64,000 nt of DNA. It comes from Clostridiaceae bacterium OM02-2AC (lineage in GTDB: Bacteria; Bacillota_I; Bacilli_A; Erysipelotrichales; Erysipelotrichaceae). The notes under the pieces are model-generated. The model worked only from the letters and a program-made list of their open reading frames with translations. It was not told the origin of the DNA and searched no databases. The DNA lies in NCBI GenBank assembly GCA_003481775.1, contig QULU01000015.1, positions 32,825 to 96,824 of the forward strand, read 5' to 3'. The position numbers were made by a program, and so were the translations under genes. Below are positions 17,224-25,086 of this stretch, piece after piece (the first letter of the stretch is position 1; every line of letters starts with the position of its first letter).

Positions 17224-18681
17224 TCACTCCTGCATGATTTGCTTCAGCGCAGAATACATGCGCTTGTATTTTTCATACTGACGATGGTATGCCTGGACTG
17301 CCCCATCCTGTGCTGTATATACCTCTCCCTGCTGGTCGCAGGACCTCTGCTTCAAAACGCCATCTGCCATAGCAGCCAGAAGCGCCGCCCCATAGCCGGG
17401 TGTTGCTTTTCCCGTGACGACCTCCAGCTCAGTGTGCAGAATATCAGCCAGAATCTGCATCCAGATACGACTCTTTGTTCCACCGCCATTGATCTTTATA
17501 CGGGAAGGCCATTGTGCTAGCTTCATATTTTCAAGCGCTTCACGAATCGCGTAGCCTACTCCCTCGAACACAGCCTGTGTCATATCCTCCCGTCGGGAAT
17601 TGGCGCTTAGTCCGATAAAGGCACCCCTTGTGCTCAGATCATGATAGATGAGCTTATCCCCTGTGATATGCGGAAAAAAGAGAATGGTGTTCTTTCCGAA
17701 ACGATCCGGTGAAATAAGCTTTTGATCCACTGCCATATCATCTGTTTTAATTATATTTTCCACCCACCATTTATGCGTTCCTCCGGCTGCGCGCACGGTT
17801 CCCTGCACCACATTGACGAACTGTGTATGATCGGCATTGAACAGGACATTCTTTCCTCTTCCTTCAAAATCCATATCCTGCTTTGGCAGAATAACAACTC
17901 CGGAGGTTCCCAGCGAAATGATCGGCTCTCTCCTGTTTACTATCCCCATTGCCACCGCATTTGCGGGGTTATCCCCGGTTCCTGCAATTACACGGATATC
18001 ATGTGTCACCTGCAGGCGTTCACAAAGTGACTGCTGCAGTGTCCCTGCCACATCACAGCTGGCATACAGCGGTCCCAGAAAGCTTTCCGTGATACCAAGC
18101 TTATGCAGCATATACGGTGACCATTTCTTTGCGGCGATATCATATAGGGAGCTTGTGGAGGCCTCACAGTAATCCGCACTGCTCTTCCCTGTCAGTCTAT
18201 ATACGATATATGCATACGGTGTCATGATCTTGTGAATGCGTGCAAAGCTACGCGGTTCATGCTCTTTGACCCAGAGTGTATTCACTGCCGGACTGCCCGG
18301 TGATAAAATTTTAGCGATATATTTCGTTTCTTCTCGCTGCAGGCATTCCTTACGAAGCTTTTCCACCATACAATCTGTTCTTAGGTCTGTCCACATAATA
18401 GCATTGCGCACAGGCTCTTTGTTTTCATCCAGAAACACGGTGGTATGCATCTGTCCGGTAACCCCGATTACAGAAATATCCTTTTGGTTAAAGGTATCAA
18501 CTATATCTGCCAATCCCTGCATAACAGCCTGCATCCATACGTCTGGATCAATCTCCCGCCAGCCCTCCTTCGGCTGCAGGATTGTATATCCATAGCTGTT
18601 TTCGTATATGATATTCCCACTATCATCAATCACTGTTGTTTTCAATGCGGATGTACCGATATCAAGTCCTATATAATACAC
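17224..18681 (-). CDS. FGGY-family carbohydrate kinase (xylulokinase-like)
   Basis: A 485-residue kinase. The N-terminal ATPase fold starts YYIGLDIGTSALKTTVID; the second lobe has the phosphate motif ISLGTSGVV and the FGGY signature region INGGGTKSRIWMQ near residue 398. Length and order match xylulokinase, but substrate specificity within the family cannot be read from sequence. The start is GTG at 18681 after AGGAAGGGACGG. It follows aldolase copy 2 by 15 nt and is the last gene of the first transcription block of the locus. Confidence 0.9.
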   Translation of the reverse strand: MYYIGLDIGTSALKTTVIDDSGNIIYENSYGYTILQPKEGWREIDPDVWMQAVMQGLADIVDTFNQKDISVIGVTGQMHTTVFLDENKEPVRNAIMWTDLRTDCMVEKLRKECLQREETKYIAKILSPGSPAVNTLWVKEHEPRSFARIHKIMTPYAYIVYRLTGKSSADYCEASTSSLYDIAAKKWSPYMLHKLGITESFLGPLYASCDVAGTLQQSLCERLQVTHDIRVIAGTGDNPANAVAMGIVNRREPIISLGTSGVVILPKQDMDFEGRGKNVLFNADHTQFVNVVQGTVRAAGGTHKWWVENIIKTDDMAVDQKLISPDRFGKNTILFFPHITGDKLIYHDLSTRGAFIGLSANSRREDMTQAVFEGVGYAIREALENMKLAQWPSRIKINGGGTKSRIWMQILADILHTELEVVTGKATPGYGAALLAAMADGVLKQRSCDQQGEVYTAQDGAVQAYHRQYEKYKRMYSALKQIMQE

Positions 18682-18696
18682 AGAATCCGTCCCTTC

Positions 18697-19542
18697 CTAT
18701 GATTCCTTCAACCCGTTGATAATTTGAACAAGATCAGCGGCAGTTGCGCTGACATTCTCTACTGCCTTGGCACTGAGACCATACAGATTTGCTTCGTTAT
18801 GGTTCTTTTCATAAGCCTCACCAAAGGTCTGAATAAATGCTTTGCGTAAATCTGATCCGTAATTCACCTTGATCATGTTGTAGTCCTTCATGCGTTTCAC
18901 CTGATCAAACGGGATACCGGAGCCGCCATGCAGCACCAGCGGAACAGGAGATACTGCCGCAAGCTTTTCCAGCAGAGCAAAATCTATCTTCGCTACCGCA
19001 TCCAGACCATGTACATTTCCGATGGAAACCGCCAGAATGTCACAACCGGAGCGCTCCACAAATTCTTTTACCAGAGATGGATCTGTTTTACAGTCTGCCT
19101 CATTTACATCATCATCCTCTTTCCCCATGATTGCTCCCAGCTCTGCTTCCACCGGAACATTATAGAAGTGACAGTATTCCACTGTTCTCTGCACCTCTTT
19201 TATATTTTCTTCAAAATCAAGATGGGAAGCATCTACCATAATGGAGGTGAAGCCCGCATTCACACAGGCCTTTACATCATCAAAGCTTTTTCCATGATCC
19301 AGATGCAAACCGATCGGTGTATCTGTCCCCTTTAAAAATTCTCTCATCATATAGGCTATCACTTCCGGATTTGATAAATGCAGATTATTTGAAGATATCT
19401 GTACCATACCCGGGAGATGAACAGCATGTAAGCCCTGTATAATTGCCTTTGTCATTTCCAGATTCGTCGTATTGAATGCCGGCAGCAGAAGATTTTTTTC
19501 CTTTGCATAAGCAAGCAGGTCATATCCATTTACAATTTTCAT
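18697..19542 (-). CDS. Class II ketose-bisphosphate aldolase (copy 2)
   Basis: A 281-residue class II aldolase, with the zinc motif IGLHLDHGKSFD near residue 78 and the phosphate loop LVLHGGSGIPF near 205. It splits a ketose phosphate to DHAP plus an aldehyde. It lies between dehydrogenase copy 2 and the FGGY kinase. Sequence similarity to copy 1 is moderate, weaker than that between the two dehydrogenases. Confidence 0.9.
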   Translation of the reverse strand: MKIVNGYDLLAYAKEKNLLLPAFNTTNLEMTKAIIQGLHAVHLPGMVQISSNNLHLSNPEVIAYMMREFLKGTDTPIGLHLDHGKSFDDVKACVNAGFTSIMVDASHLDFEENIKEVQRTVEYCHFYNVPVEAELGAIMGKEDDDVNEADCKTDPSLVKEFVERSGCDILAVSIGNVHGLDAVAKIDFALLEKLAAVSPVPLVLHGGSGIPFDQVKRMKDYNMIKVNYGSDLRKAFIQTFGEAYEKNHNEANLYGLSAKAVENVSATAADLVQIINGLKES

Positions 19543-19555
19543 CCTCGTTCCTCCC

Positions 19556-20599
19556 TTATTCTGAAAACCTTAGCAGCACCTTAAATGTCTCCGGACGCAT
19601 AGCATCCTCCAGGGCAGCCTTAACATCGGTATAGTCATACACCTTTTCAATCAGCGGCTTTACATCAATGATTCCTTTGGCTATGCAGTCAACCGCCTGT
19701 GCAAAGGAGCGCACCGTCGGACTAACTGTACCAGTAACCCGGATTTCCTGAGAATGCAGACGCCCTGCATCCACAAGAATCGGCTCATTGGGGTGAATGG
19801 AGCTGAACATATTGACAAGACCACTCTTGGCACACATAGCGATTGCCTGTCCGGCAACAGCCGGAATCGCCGTGGTATTATATACAACATTTGCTCCGCG
19901 TCCGTTTGTCAGCAGCTTTACCTTCTCCACAGGATCTTCCTCCATAGGATCAATCACTGCATCTGCCCCCAGTTCAAGTGCAAATGTTCGACGTTCGGCG
20001 CTTGTTTCACTGACAATGACCTTTGCCCCCTGCCGCTTCGCACAAAGAACATGAAGCAACCCCATAACACCACCGCCGATAATCACCACATCATCCCCCA
20101 TGCGAATGCCGGTTTTATTGATGCTGTTGATCACACAGGCAAGTGGTTCACTAAAGGCAGCCAGCTCATCCGGTGTATCCTGCGGAACGATATGCAAATG
20201 ACGCGCCTTTACCGCAATGTACTCGGCAAACCCAAAGTATCCGGAAATACCTCCCTCGTTATAAAAGGTTTTCCCTTTTTCCGCAGCGTCACAGATATTC
20301 TCATGCGCATGCTTACAGTTGTAACAGACTCCGCATTCATCTATAATGTAATTTACCACTTTTTGACCAATGTGGAACATTCCGGTATCAACACCGTTTC
20401 CAAGCTTCTCGATTACACCGGCATACTCATGTCCGCCAACACGCGGATACGTATACTTGGAGCCTTTGTAATCCCGAACATCATTCGTACAAATTCCAGC
20501 GACAGTAATTCTCAACAATACTTCATCGTCTTTTGGTTCAGGAATGGGAAGATCTTCAATACGAACATCTAAAGGTTTCTCTAAAACACAAGCTTTCAT
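19556..20599 (-). CDS. Zinc-dependent polyol dehydrogenase, copy 2
   Basis: A 347-residue medium-chain dehydrogenase with the same zinc and Rossmann motifs as copy 1 (GICTNDVRD, GGHEYAG, CGVCYNCKHAHENIC, VVIIGGGVMGLLH). It is equal in length and colinear with copy 1. It is the first gene of the leftward locus, after AAAGGAGGAAG, and should be controlled by the divergent PRD regulator through the 20742-20790 motifs. Confidence 0.9.
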   Translation of the reverse strand: MKACVLEKPLDVRIEDLPIPEPKDDEVLLRITVAGICTNDVRDYKGSKYTYPRVGGHEYAGVIEKLGNGVDTGMFHIGQKVVNYIIDECGVCYNCKHAHENICDAAEKGKTFYNEGGISGYFGFAEYIAVKARHLHIVPQDTPDELAAFSEPLACVINSINKTGIRMGDDVVIIGGGVMGLLHVLCAKRQGAKVIVSETSAERRTFALELGADAVIDPMEEDPVEKVKLLTNGRGANVVYNTTAIPAVAGQAIAMCAKSGLVNMFSSIHPNEPILVDAGRLHSQEIRVTGTVSPTVRSFAQAVDCIAKGIIDVKPLIEKVYDYTDVKAALEDAMRPETFKVLLRFSE

Positions 20600-20669
20600 A
20601 CTTCCTCCTTTTACGTGGTAGGCTTATCCTTTCTGTAACAAAAAGCCTTACCATACGTCTTACAATACC

Positions 20670-20675
20670 ATTATA
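20670..20675 (-). promoter_or_regulatory. -10 element of the polyol operon
   Basis: TATAAT on the minus strand, 70 nt before dehydrogenase copy 2. No good -35 is found 16-18 nt upstream, which fits a promoter that depends on an activator. Confidence 0.45.
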
Positions 20676-20741
20676 AATAAATTCAATGGCCGTAGTTTCG
20701 GATAATTGCAGAGTAATTATGAAGTCATTTCAGGGGTAGTC

Positions 20742-20790
20742 TTGCGTATCAATTACGCAAAAGACAATTTTTTTCGTAATTGATAATACG
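20742..20790. promoter_or_regulatory. Two operator-like inverted repeats in the divergent promoter region
   Basis: The first is TTGCGTA-TCAAT-TACGCAA (20742-20760), a perfect 7-bp inverted repeat. The second, CGTAATTGATAATACG (20775-20790), has perfect 4-bp ends and the same core in inverse orientation. The shared core is ATCAATTACG followed by an A-run. The region lies between the divergent regulator and dehydrogenase genes. Confidence 0.6.
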
Positions 20791-20909
20791 GTATGATGTA
20801 CTTGCTTGCATAGGGTGGGGCCTACTTATTTTTGATTTGTTCGTTTTGAATACATAAGGAAAGGAGAAGTGAAATCCCGCAGACAGTTTTGGGTTTCATA
20901 GTGAAAAGA

Positions 20910-22826
20910 ATGCTAACAAAAAGACAATCCAGTATTTTTTTAGAGCTTTGCGAAAAAGTTGGTGAGTACTATAAAGCGAACTATTTTTCGGATAAATTTA
21001 ATATTAGTCTTCGGACCATCCAAAATGACATCAAGGCGATCAAAGAGGACACTGCTTCTTTATCTGATATATTCATCATTGATTCCAAGGTACCCTTTGG
21101 TACAAGGATCAAAATTCTGGATAGAGAACGCTTTACACACTATCTCAATGATTTGAAGCTGCAATCAGATGAATACAACATCAATTACAGGGATGATCGC
21201 ATCTATAAGCTTCTGAATTTCTTATTAAGCCAAAGGAAAAGTATATCCCTGACAAAATGTGCAGATTATATCTATGTATCAAAATCCACTCTGACCAGTG
21301 ATTTAAAGGAGCTGGAAAAGACCCTGTCGAAATTTTCTTTACGTTTGATTCAGACAAAGGGATATATATGGATTGACGGACTGGAACGGGATAAACGCAT
21401 CTGTCTGATGGATGTCAGCTATGCATATCACCCCATGATTCCCAGTAAGCTGATTTCTGATACAGAAGCTGTTCATGTTGAATTTATACGAAAGACGCTG
21501 ATGAAGGAGCTGCTGGAAAAGCAGTATCCGATTTCCGATGTTGAATTTCAGAATATCATTATCTGGCTAAATATCTCCATCCGAAGAATCACCAATTTCT
21601 TTTATCTGAATGACGAGGATATTGACGGTGAGGGAAACTATGACACGGAAATCAAAATTGCAGGAAATATATTTGAGCGTATTGAAACAAAATATCTGAT
21701 CCGTGTACCGCAGACAGAAATCAATTTCCTTGCCATGTATATTAACAACCACAGTAACTTCAGCAATACTGATTATATATCAGAGGATCTGAATACATTT
21801 ATTCTGCATGCGCTGCAGAAAATACACGAATCCTATCCAACGGATTTCACACACGATGTAAACCTGCGAATATCACTGGCTCTGCATTGTGTTCCGCTGA
21901 TATCCAGAGCACGCAATAATGTACAGATCAAAAATGAAATGCTGGATTATATCAAGCAGAGCTTTCCATATGCATTTGATATTGCCACATATTTCTCCTA
22001 TCTGTTATCCGAGCGGTATACATGTAAAATTAAAGAAAGTGAAACGGCCTTTCTTGCAATTTATTTCAATAAAAGCATCAATGAGTATTCTGTTTTAAAG
22101 GGCAACAAACGAGTATGTATCATCACAAATCTAAAACGCTCCGAGTATTTTCTTCTGGAACAGTTTCTGTATGATAAATTTCAAAAATATATCGTATCCA
22201 TAACCTTTGTTTCCTCCAATGAACTGGATGATCTGGATCTGGATGCATATGATTTGTTTTTTTCTACCGAGGATAACCGGGCTACGGAATCCGGTTTAGC
22301 GACAAAGATTGCATTTTTTCCGGATTCCAATGAGCTGGAGAAAATCAAGGTGCGGATCGAAGGCTTTAAAAACGTTGAGGACATTATGAAGCTGTTTGAT
22401 CCAAAGCTGTTTTTCGTAAAGGATTTCACAGAAAAGGAAGAGATTCAAAAGTGTCTGGTCGATGCTGCCTCTGTGCTGTATCAATTAGATAATCTCGCTG
22501 AGGAAATCGAGCTGCGTGAGGAATTCGGCTCCACCTATTTTGGCAATGGAATTGCAATTCTTCACCCGATGCATCTGCTTACAGACGATTCATTTATCGG
22601 GGAGATCATACTCAAAAAGCCGGCAGTCTGGGATACGGAGGGAAACCATGTCAATCTGATTTTCCTCGTATGCATTCAGAAAAACAATTTAGAGGCCTTT
22701 CGTGCCTGGGATTATCTTTCCCCTCTGCTGTTCAATAATGAATTCAAGCAGGAAATACTGTCCGTTGAGGATTACGGAGATTTCAAACGGATATGTGAAG
22801 AGAATCTGAAATCGCATATATTGTAG
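20910..22826 (+). CDS. PRD-containing transcriptional activator (MtlR/BglG-like)
   Basis: A 638-residue multi-domain PTS-controlled regulator. Two N-terminal HTH modules cover residues 1-150 (ISLRTIQNDIKAIKED, then YVSKSTLTSDLKELEK). PRD1 and PRD2 span about 170-400. An EIIB-like domain without the active cysteine lies near 410-490 and a C-terminal EIIA-like domain with ILHPMH near 565. PTS phosphorylation of the histidines would set its activity. The start is uncertain: ATG at 20910 gives the usual MLTKRQ opening, but GTG at 20901 and TTG at 20889 are in frame, and the only strong ribosome site (AAAGGAG) ends at 20866, too far away. It probably controls the leftward PTS/polyol genes. Confidence 0.85.
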   Translation: MLTKRQSSIFLELCEKVGEYYKANYFSDKFNISLRTIQNDIKAIKEDTASLSDIFIIDSKVPFGTRIKILDRERFTHYLNDLKLQSDEYNINYRDDRIYKLLNFLLSQRKSISLTKCADYIYVSKSTLTSDLKELEKTLSKFSLRLIQTKGYIWIDGLERDKRICLMDVSYAYHPMIPSKLISDTEAVHVEFIRKTLMKELLEKQYPISDVEFQNIIIWLNISIRRITNFFYLNDEDIDGEGNYDTEIKIAGNIFERIETKYLIRVPQTEINFLAMYINNHSNFSNTDYISEDLNTFILHALQKIHESYPTDFTHDVNLRISLALHCVPLISRARNNVQIKNEMLDYIKQSFPYAFDIATYFSYLLSERYTCKIKESETAFLAIYFNKSINEYSVLKGNKRVCIITNLKRSEYFLLEQFLYDKFQKYIVSITFVSSNELDDLDLDAYDLFFSTEDNRATESGLATKIAFFPDSNELEKIKVRIEGFKNVEDIMKLFDPKLFFVKDFTEKEEIQKCLVDAASVLYQLDNLAEEIELREEFGSTYFGNGIAILHPMHLLTDDSFIGEIILKKPAVWDTEGNHVNLIFLVCIQKNNLEAFRAWDYLSPLLFNNEFKQEILSVEDYGDFKRICEENLKSHIL

Positions 22827-22838
22827 GAGGAACATCAT

Positions 22839-23507
22839 ATGACATTTACATTTCTGATTACCGCTGCTGTTCTTATTATCCTGTTGATCATTCCACAGAT
22901 CATGAAACGTGTTGTATACAAAAAACTGACAGGTTATCTGTCAGAAAGAGATTATGAGCAATTTGAAAAGCTGCTGGACGGGTTTGCCTGCACCTTTTCC
23001 TTCAAGCCATACAATCGGGAATACATGCGGTTAAATTCCTATTTCATGCAAGGTGATAAAAGGAAAATCGAGGCACAGCTGGATACGATTTTCAGTAAGA
23101 TGAAAATGAAGGATGAGCAAAAGGCAGCAGCGGCCAGGCAGGGATTTTACTTCTATATGGAAAATCAGAGGTATAAGAAAGCAGAAAGCATGCTGCATAT
23201 CTGTCGAAAAGCTGATAAACATACTCCTGAGCTGCATACGATGGAAATGATGTACAGTATTCTTGCTCTGAAAAAGAGTGAGTATATACAGGAAATCAGA
23301 GAGCGGCTGGAGCCGATGAAGAAAATGCCGGATGCTTTTACCAATGATGCAAAGCGTGTTCGTATTGGTATCTTTGAATATTTGCTTGGTCTGCAGTATA
23401 CGTATCTCTGCAATAAAAAATTAAGTAAAACCTATCTGAACTCTGCACTGAAAAATTGTAGAAATACGCCTTATGAGGTTGAAATCCAAAAGCTGTTGAA
23501 GGCGTGA
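22839..23507 (+). CDS. Membrane-anchored protein with TPR-like helices, unknown
   Basis: A 222-residue protein. Residues 3-24 form one hydrophobic helix (LITAAVLIILLIIPQ), followed by a cytosolic part composed of paired helices with TPR-like spacing (YFYMENQRYKKAESMLHICRK). No catalytic motif is seen. It starts 12 nt after the PRD regulator with a good GTAGGAGG site, so it is part of the same rightward transcript, together with an Rpe-like enzyme and a small unknown. A link to carbohydrate uptake is only by context. Confidence 0.65.
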   Translation: MTFTFLITAAVLIILLIIPQIMKRVVYKKLTGYLSERDYEQFEKLLDGFACTFSFKPYNREYMRLNSYFMQGDKRKIEAQLDTIFSKMKMKDEQKAAAARQGFYFYMENQRYKKAESMLHICRKADKHTPELHTMEMMYSILALKKSEYIQEIRERLEPMKKMPDAFTNDAKRVRIGIFEYLLGLQYTYLCNKKLSKTYLNSALKNCRNTPYEVEIQKLLKA

Positions 23508-23511
23508 TACC

Positions 23512-24225
23512 ATGAAGCTATCCACCACAGAATACAGTTTCAATGCCTCTTTGTCCTGTATCGATCTGGGACATGTCGCAGACAGTATGAAGGAAATCAA
23601 TCAGTCGCGTATAAAAAGTCTTCACTATGATATTGTGGACGGTCAGTTTAATGAATGCTTTATATTTGGTGATCTGATGCTGAAGGTATTTCGCAGCTAT
23701 ACGACACTGCCAATCACTGTGCATCTCGCCTGCCGTAACCCGCTTCCATATATAAAGCCCTGTATAGCGAATGGTGCTGATTATATCGCCATTCATTACG
23801 AGGCGGAAACAGACATCGAAACGGCCTTTCAACAAATACGCAGACTTGGAGCAAAGCCGGTACTTGCTTTTCGCTGTGACACGCAGGTACCAAAGGATTT
23901 TATTAAGCTAGCAGCACATTCTGAATGGATTCTTAAACTGAGTGTCCAGCCTGGCTTTTCCGGGCAGCTTTTTCAGAAGGAAGCACTTCAGCACATAGTA
24001 CAGATGAAGCAGCTGCTTTTGGAGGCAAAGCTGAATAAGGTGATAGAGGCTGATGGAAATATTCATACGGGAACGATACACAGCTGTGCAAAGGCTGGTG
24101 CAACGATGTTCACAGGAGGAACCTCCGGTTTATTTCACCAAAAGCACAGCATTGATGAAAGCATCGTGCTTCTTGAACAGGCCATCGCTTCAGGAGGAAT
24201 TTCAAATGGCATTGACAATGAATGA
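23512..24225 (+). CDS. Ribulose-phosphate 3-epimerase family protein
   Basis: A 237-residue TIM-barrel enzyme of the Rpe/AlsE family. The metal and catalytic residues are present: HYDIVDGQF near residue 38 (usually HxDVMDG), ITVHL near 72, and EADGNI near 180; VQPGFSGQLF is the typical phosphate-side loop. It interconverts a ketose phosphate with its C3 epimer. It is not a housekeeping gene in context but sits in the regulator operon of the polyol locus, so an odd ketose phosphate substrate such as allulose-6-phosphate is possible. Confidence 0.8.
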   Translation: MKLSTTEYSFNASLSCIDLGHVADSMKEINQSRIKSLHYDIVDGQFNECFIFGDLMLKVFRSYTTLPITVHLACRNPLPYIKPCIANGADYIAIHYEAETDIETAFQQIRRLGAKPVLAFRCDTQVPKDFIKLAAHSEWILKLSVQPGFSGQLFQKEALQHIVQMKQLLLEAKLNKVIEADGNIHTGTIHSCAKAGATMFTGGTSGLFHQKHSIDESIVLLEQAIASGGISNGIDNE

Positions 24226-24652
24226 GGAAAGTAAACAAAAGGAACTGAAAAAGCTGCTTTGTGAGAACGAGAAATATCTGGCTTCCACATGGGGAAATAT
24301 CGTATCCTCTACACCGAAGCTGTTATCCTATGCCGTTGCCGCAGACAGACGTCCGAAAATTGGTTCCAGTAATATATACTGCTATGTCGGTTTGACAAAA
24401 GCAAGTCTGAATATCGTCACATTGCATTCTCTGGATGTGACAAGAGCAACCGGATATTTTCGTATACCATTGCAGGATATTCAGAATGCAGCAGTGAAAA
24501 AGGGAGTATTAAAAAGCAGTGTGATTCTGAGCTTTGAAAACGAAAGGTTTAAAATATTATGGTTTAATGAGGCAACCGGCACGGATATGAAGATGCAGAG
24601 AATCAGTGTACGAAGAATCTGTGATTATTTCATTCATGTATCAGAACAGTAA
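24206..24652 (+). CDS. Small protein of unknown function, perhaps PH-like fold
   Basis: A 148-residue protein that starts at the ATG 24206 after AGGAGG, overlapping the last 20 nt of the epimerase gene. The second half has alternating strands (IYCYVGLTKASLNIVTL, YFRIPLQDIQNAAVKKG, SSVILSFENERFKILWF), which is reminiscent of bacterial PH-like domains, but I cannot prove this. An in-frame upstream ATG at 24053 would give 199 residues but lies wholly inside the epimerase gene and has no ribosome site. It ends before a long terminator. Function unknown. Confidence 0.65.
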   Translation: MALTMNEESKQKELKKLLCENEKYLASTWGNIVSSTPKLLSYAVAADRRPKIGSSNIYCYVGLTKASLNIVTLHSLDVTRATGYFRIPLQDIQNAAVKKGVLKSSVILSFENERFKILWFNEATGTDMKMQRISVRRICDYFIHVSEQ

Positions 24653-24710
24653 AAACCGGCAGTGCTACCATAGATTCTTACGCACATTGGATACAAGTAG
24701 TTGAAAAGCT

Positions 24711-24763
24711 AAAAGAAGAAATAAAATCCTATCGCAGGAGCTTTTATTTCTTCTTTTTTTTTT
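24711..24763 (+). terminator. Strong intrinsic terminator after the regulator operon
   Basis: A 16-bp perfect arm pair (24711-24726 with 24742-24757) around a short inner stem TCCT/AGGA, then T-rich tract. It ends the 20.9-24.65 kb rightward transcript. Because both ends are A/T-rich it may also act on the minus strand. Confidence 0.9.
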
Positions 24764-25086
24764 ACTTGACTCTACGATTTCCATAATCGAAGAAAACCTT
24801 CAATAAGCTTCCGTTTTTTTAATCTTCCCTGTGTATCGTTTCCAAGTCGGATACCTTCCTTTCGTGCGTATCATATTTTAGAAAAGGTATGATACGCGTC
24901 GAAGAAGGCCATATAGCAAAAGGCTGTTTCATAAGCATAGTTACTTATGAAACAGCTGTTTGCCTTCATCCTGAAAAAGAAGTCAGAGATGTTAAGATAT
25001 ATGGTTCGTGAACTACCACCGGCTATAGAGCAAGCGGCTTCTAATGATTGCTTGCGCATTCATAAAATCTCTATTCATTTCGCTTG
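24764..25086. other. Gene-free spacer with terminator hairpin for hydF
   Basis: A 323-bp stretch without a convincing gene. It holds a minus-strand hairpin, GCTGTTTCATAAG / CTTATGAAACAGC (arms 24944-24956 and 24923-24935), followed by TTTTGC, which should terminate the hyd operon. The rest is a short-frame stretch that could encode a 62-residue minus-strand peptide, but there is no ribosome site for it. Confidence 0.6.
24916..24956 (-). terminator. Terminator of the hyd maturation operon
   Basis: Perfect 13-bp minus-strand stem with an 8-nt loop, then a short TTTT. It lies about 130 nt after the hydF stop; the U-tract is weak, so its efficiency is uncertain. Confidence 0.6.

Noticed and set aside
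24053..24205. N-terminal extension of the 148-aa protein to 199 residues
   Set aside because: It lies wholly inside the epimerase gene in another frame and has no ribosome site, while ATG 24206 has AGGAGG.
24871..25059. 62-aa minus-strand ORF after hydF
   Set aside because: It spans the terminator hairpin and lacks a ribosome site. The sequence may belong to a dispersed non-coding repeat, but no second copy is seen in the window.
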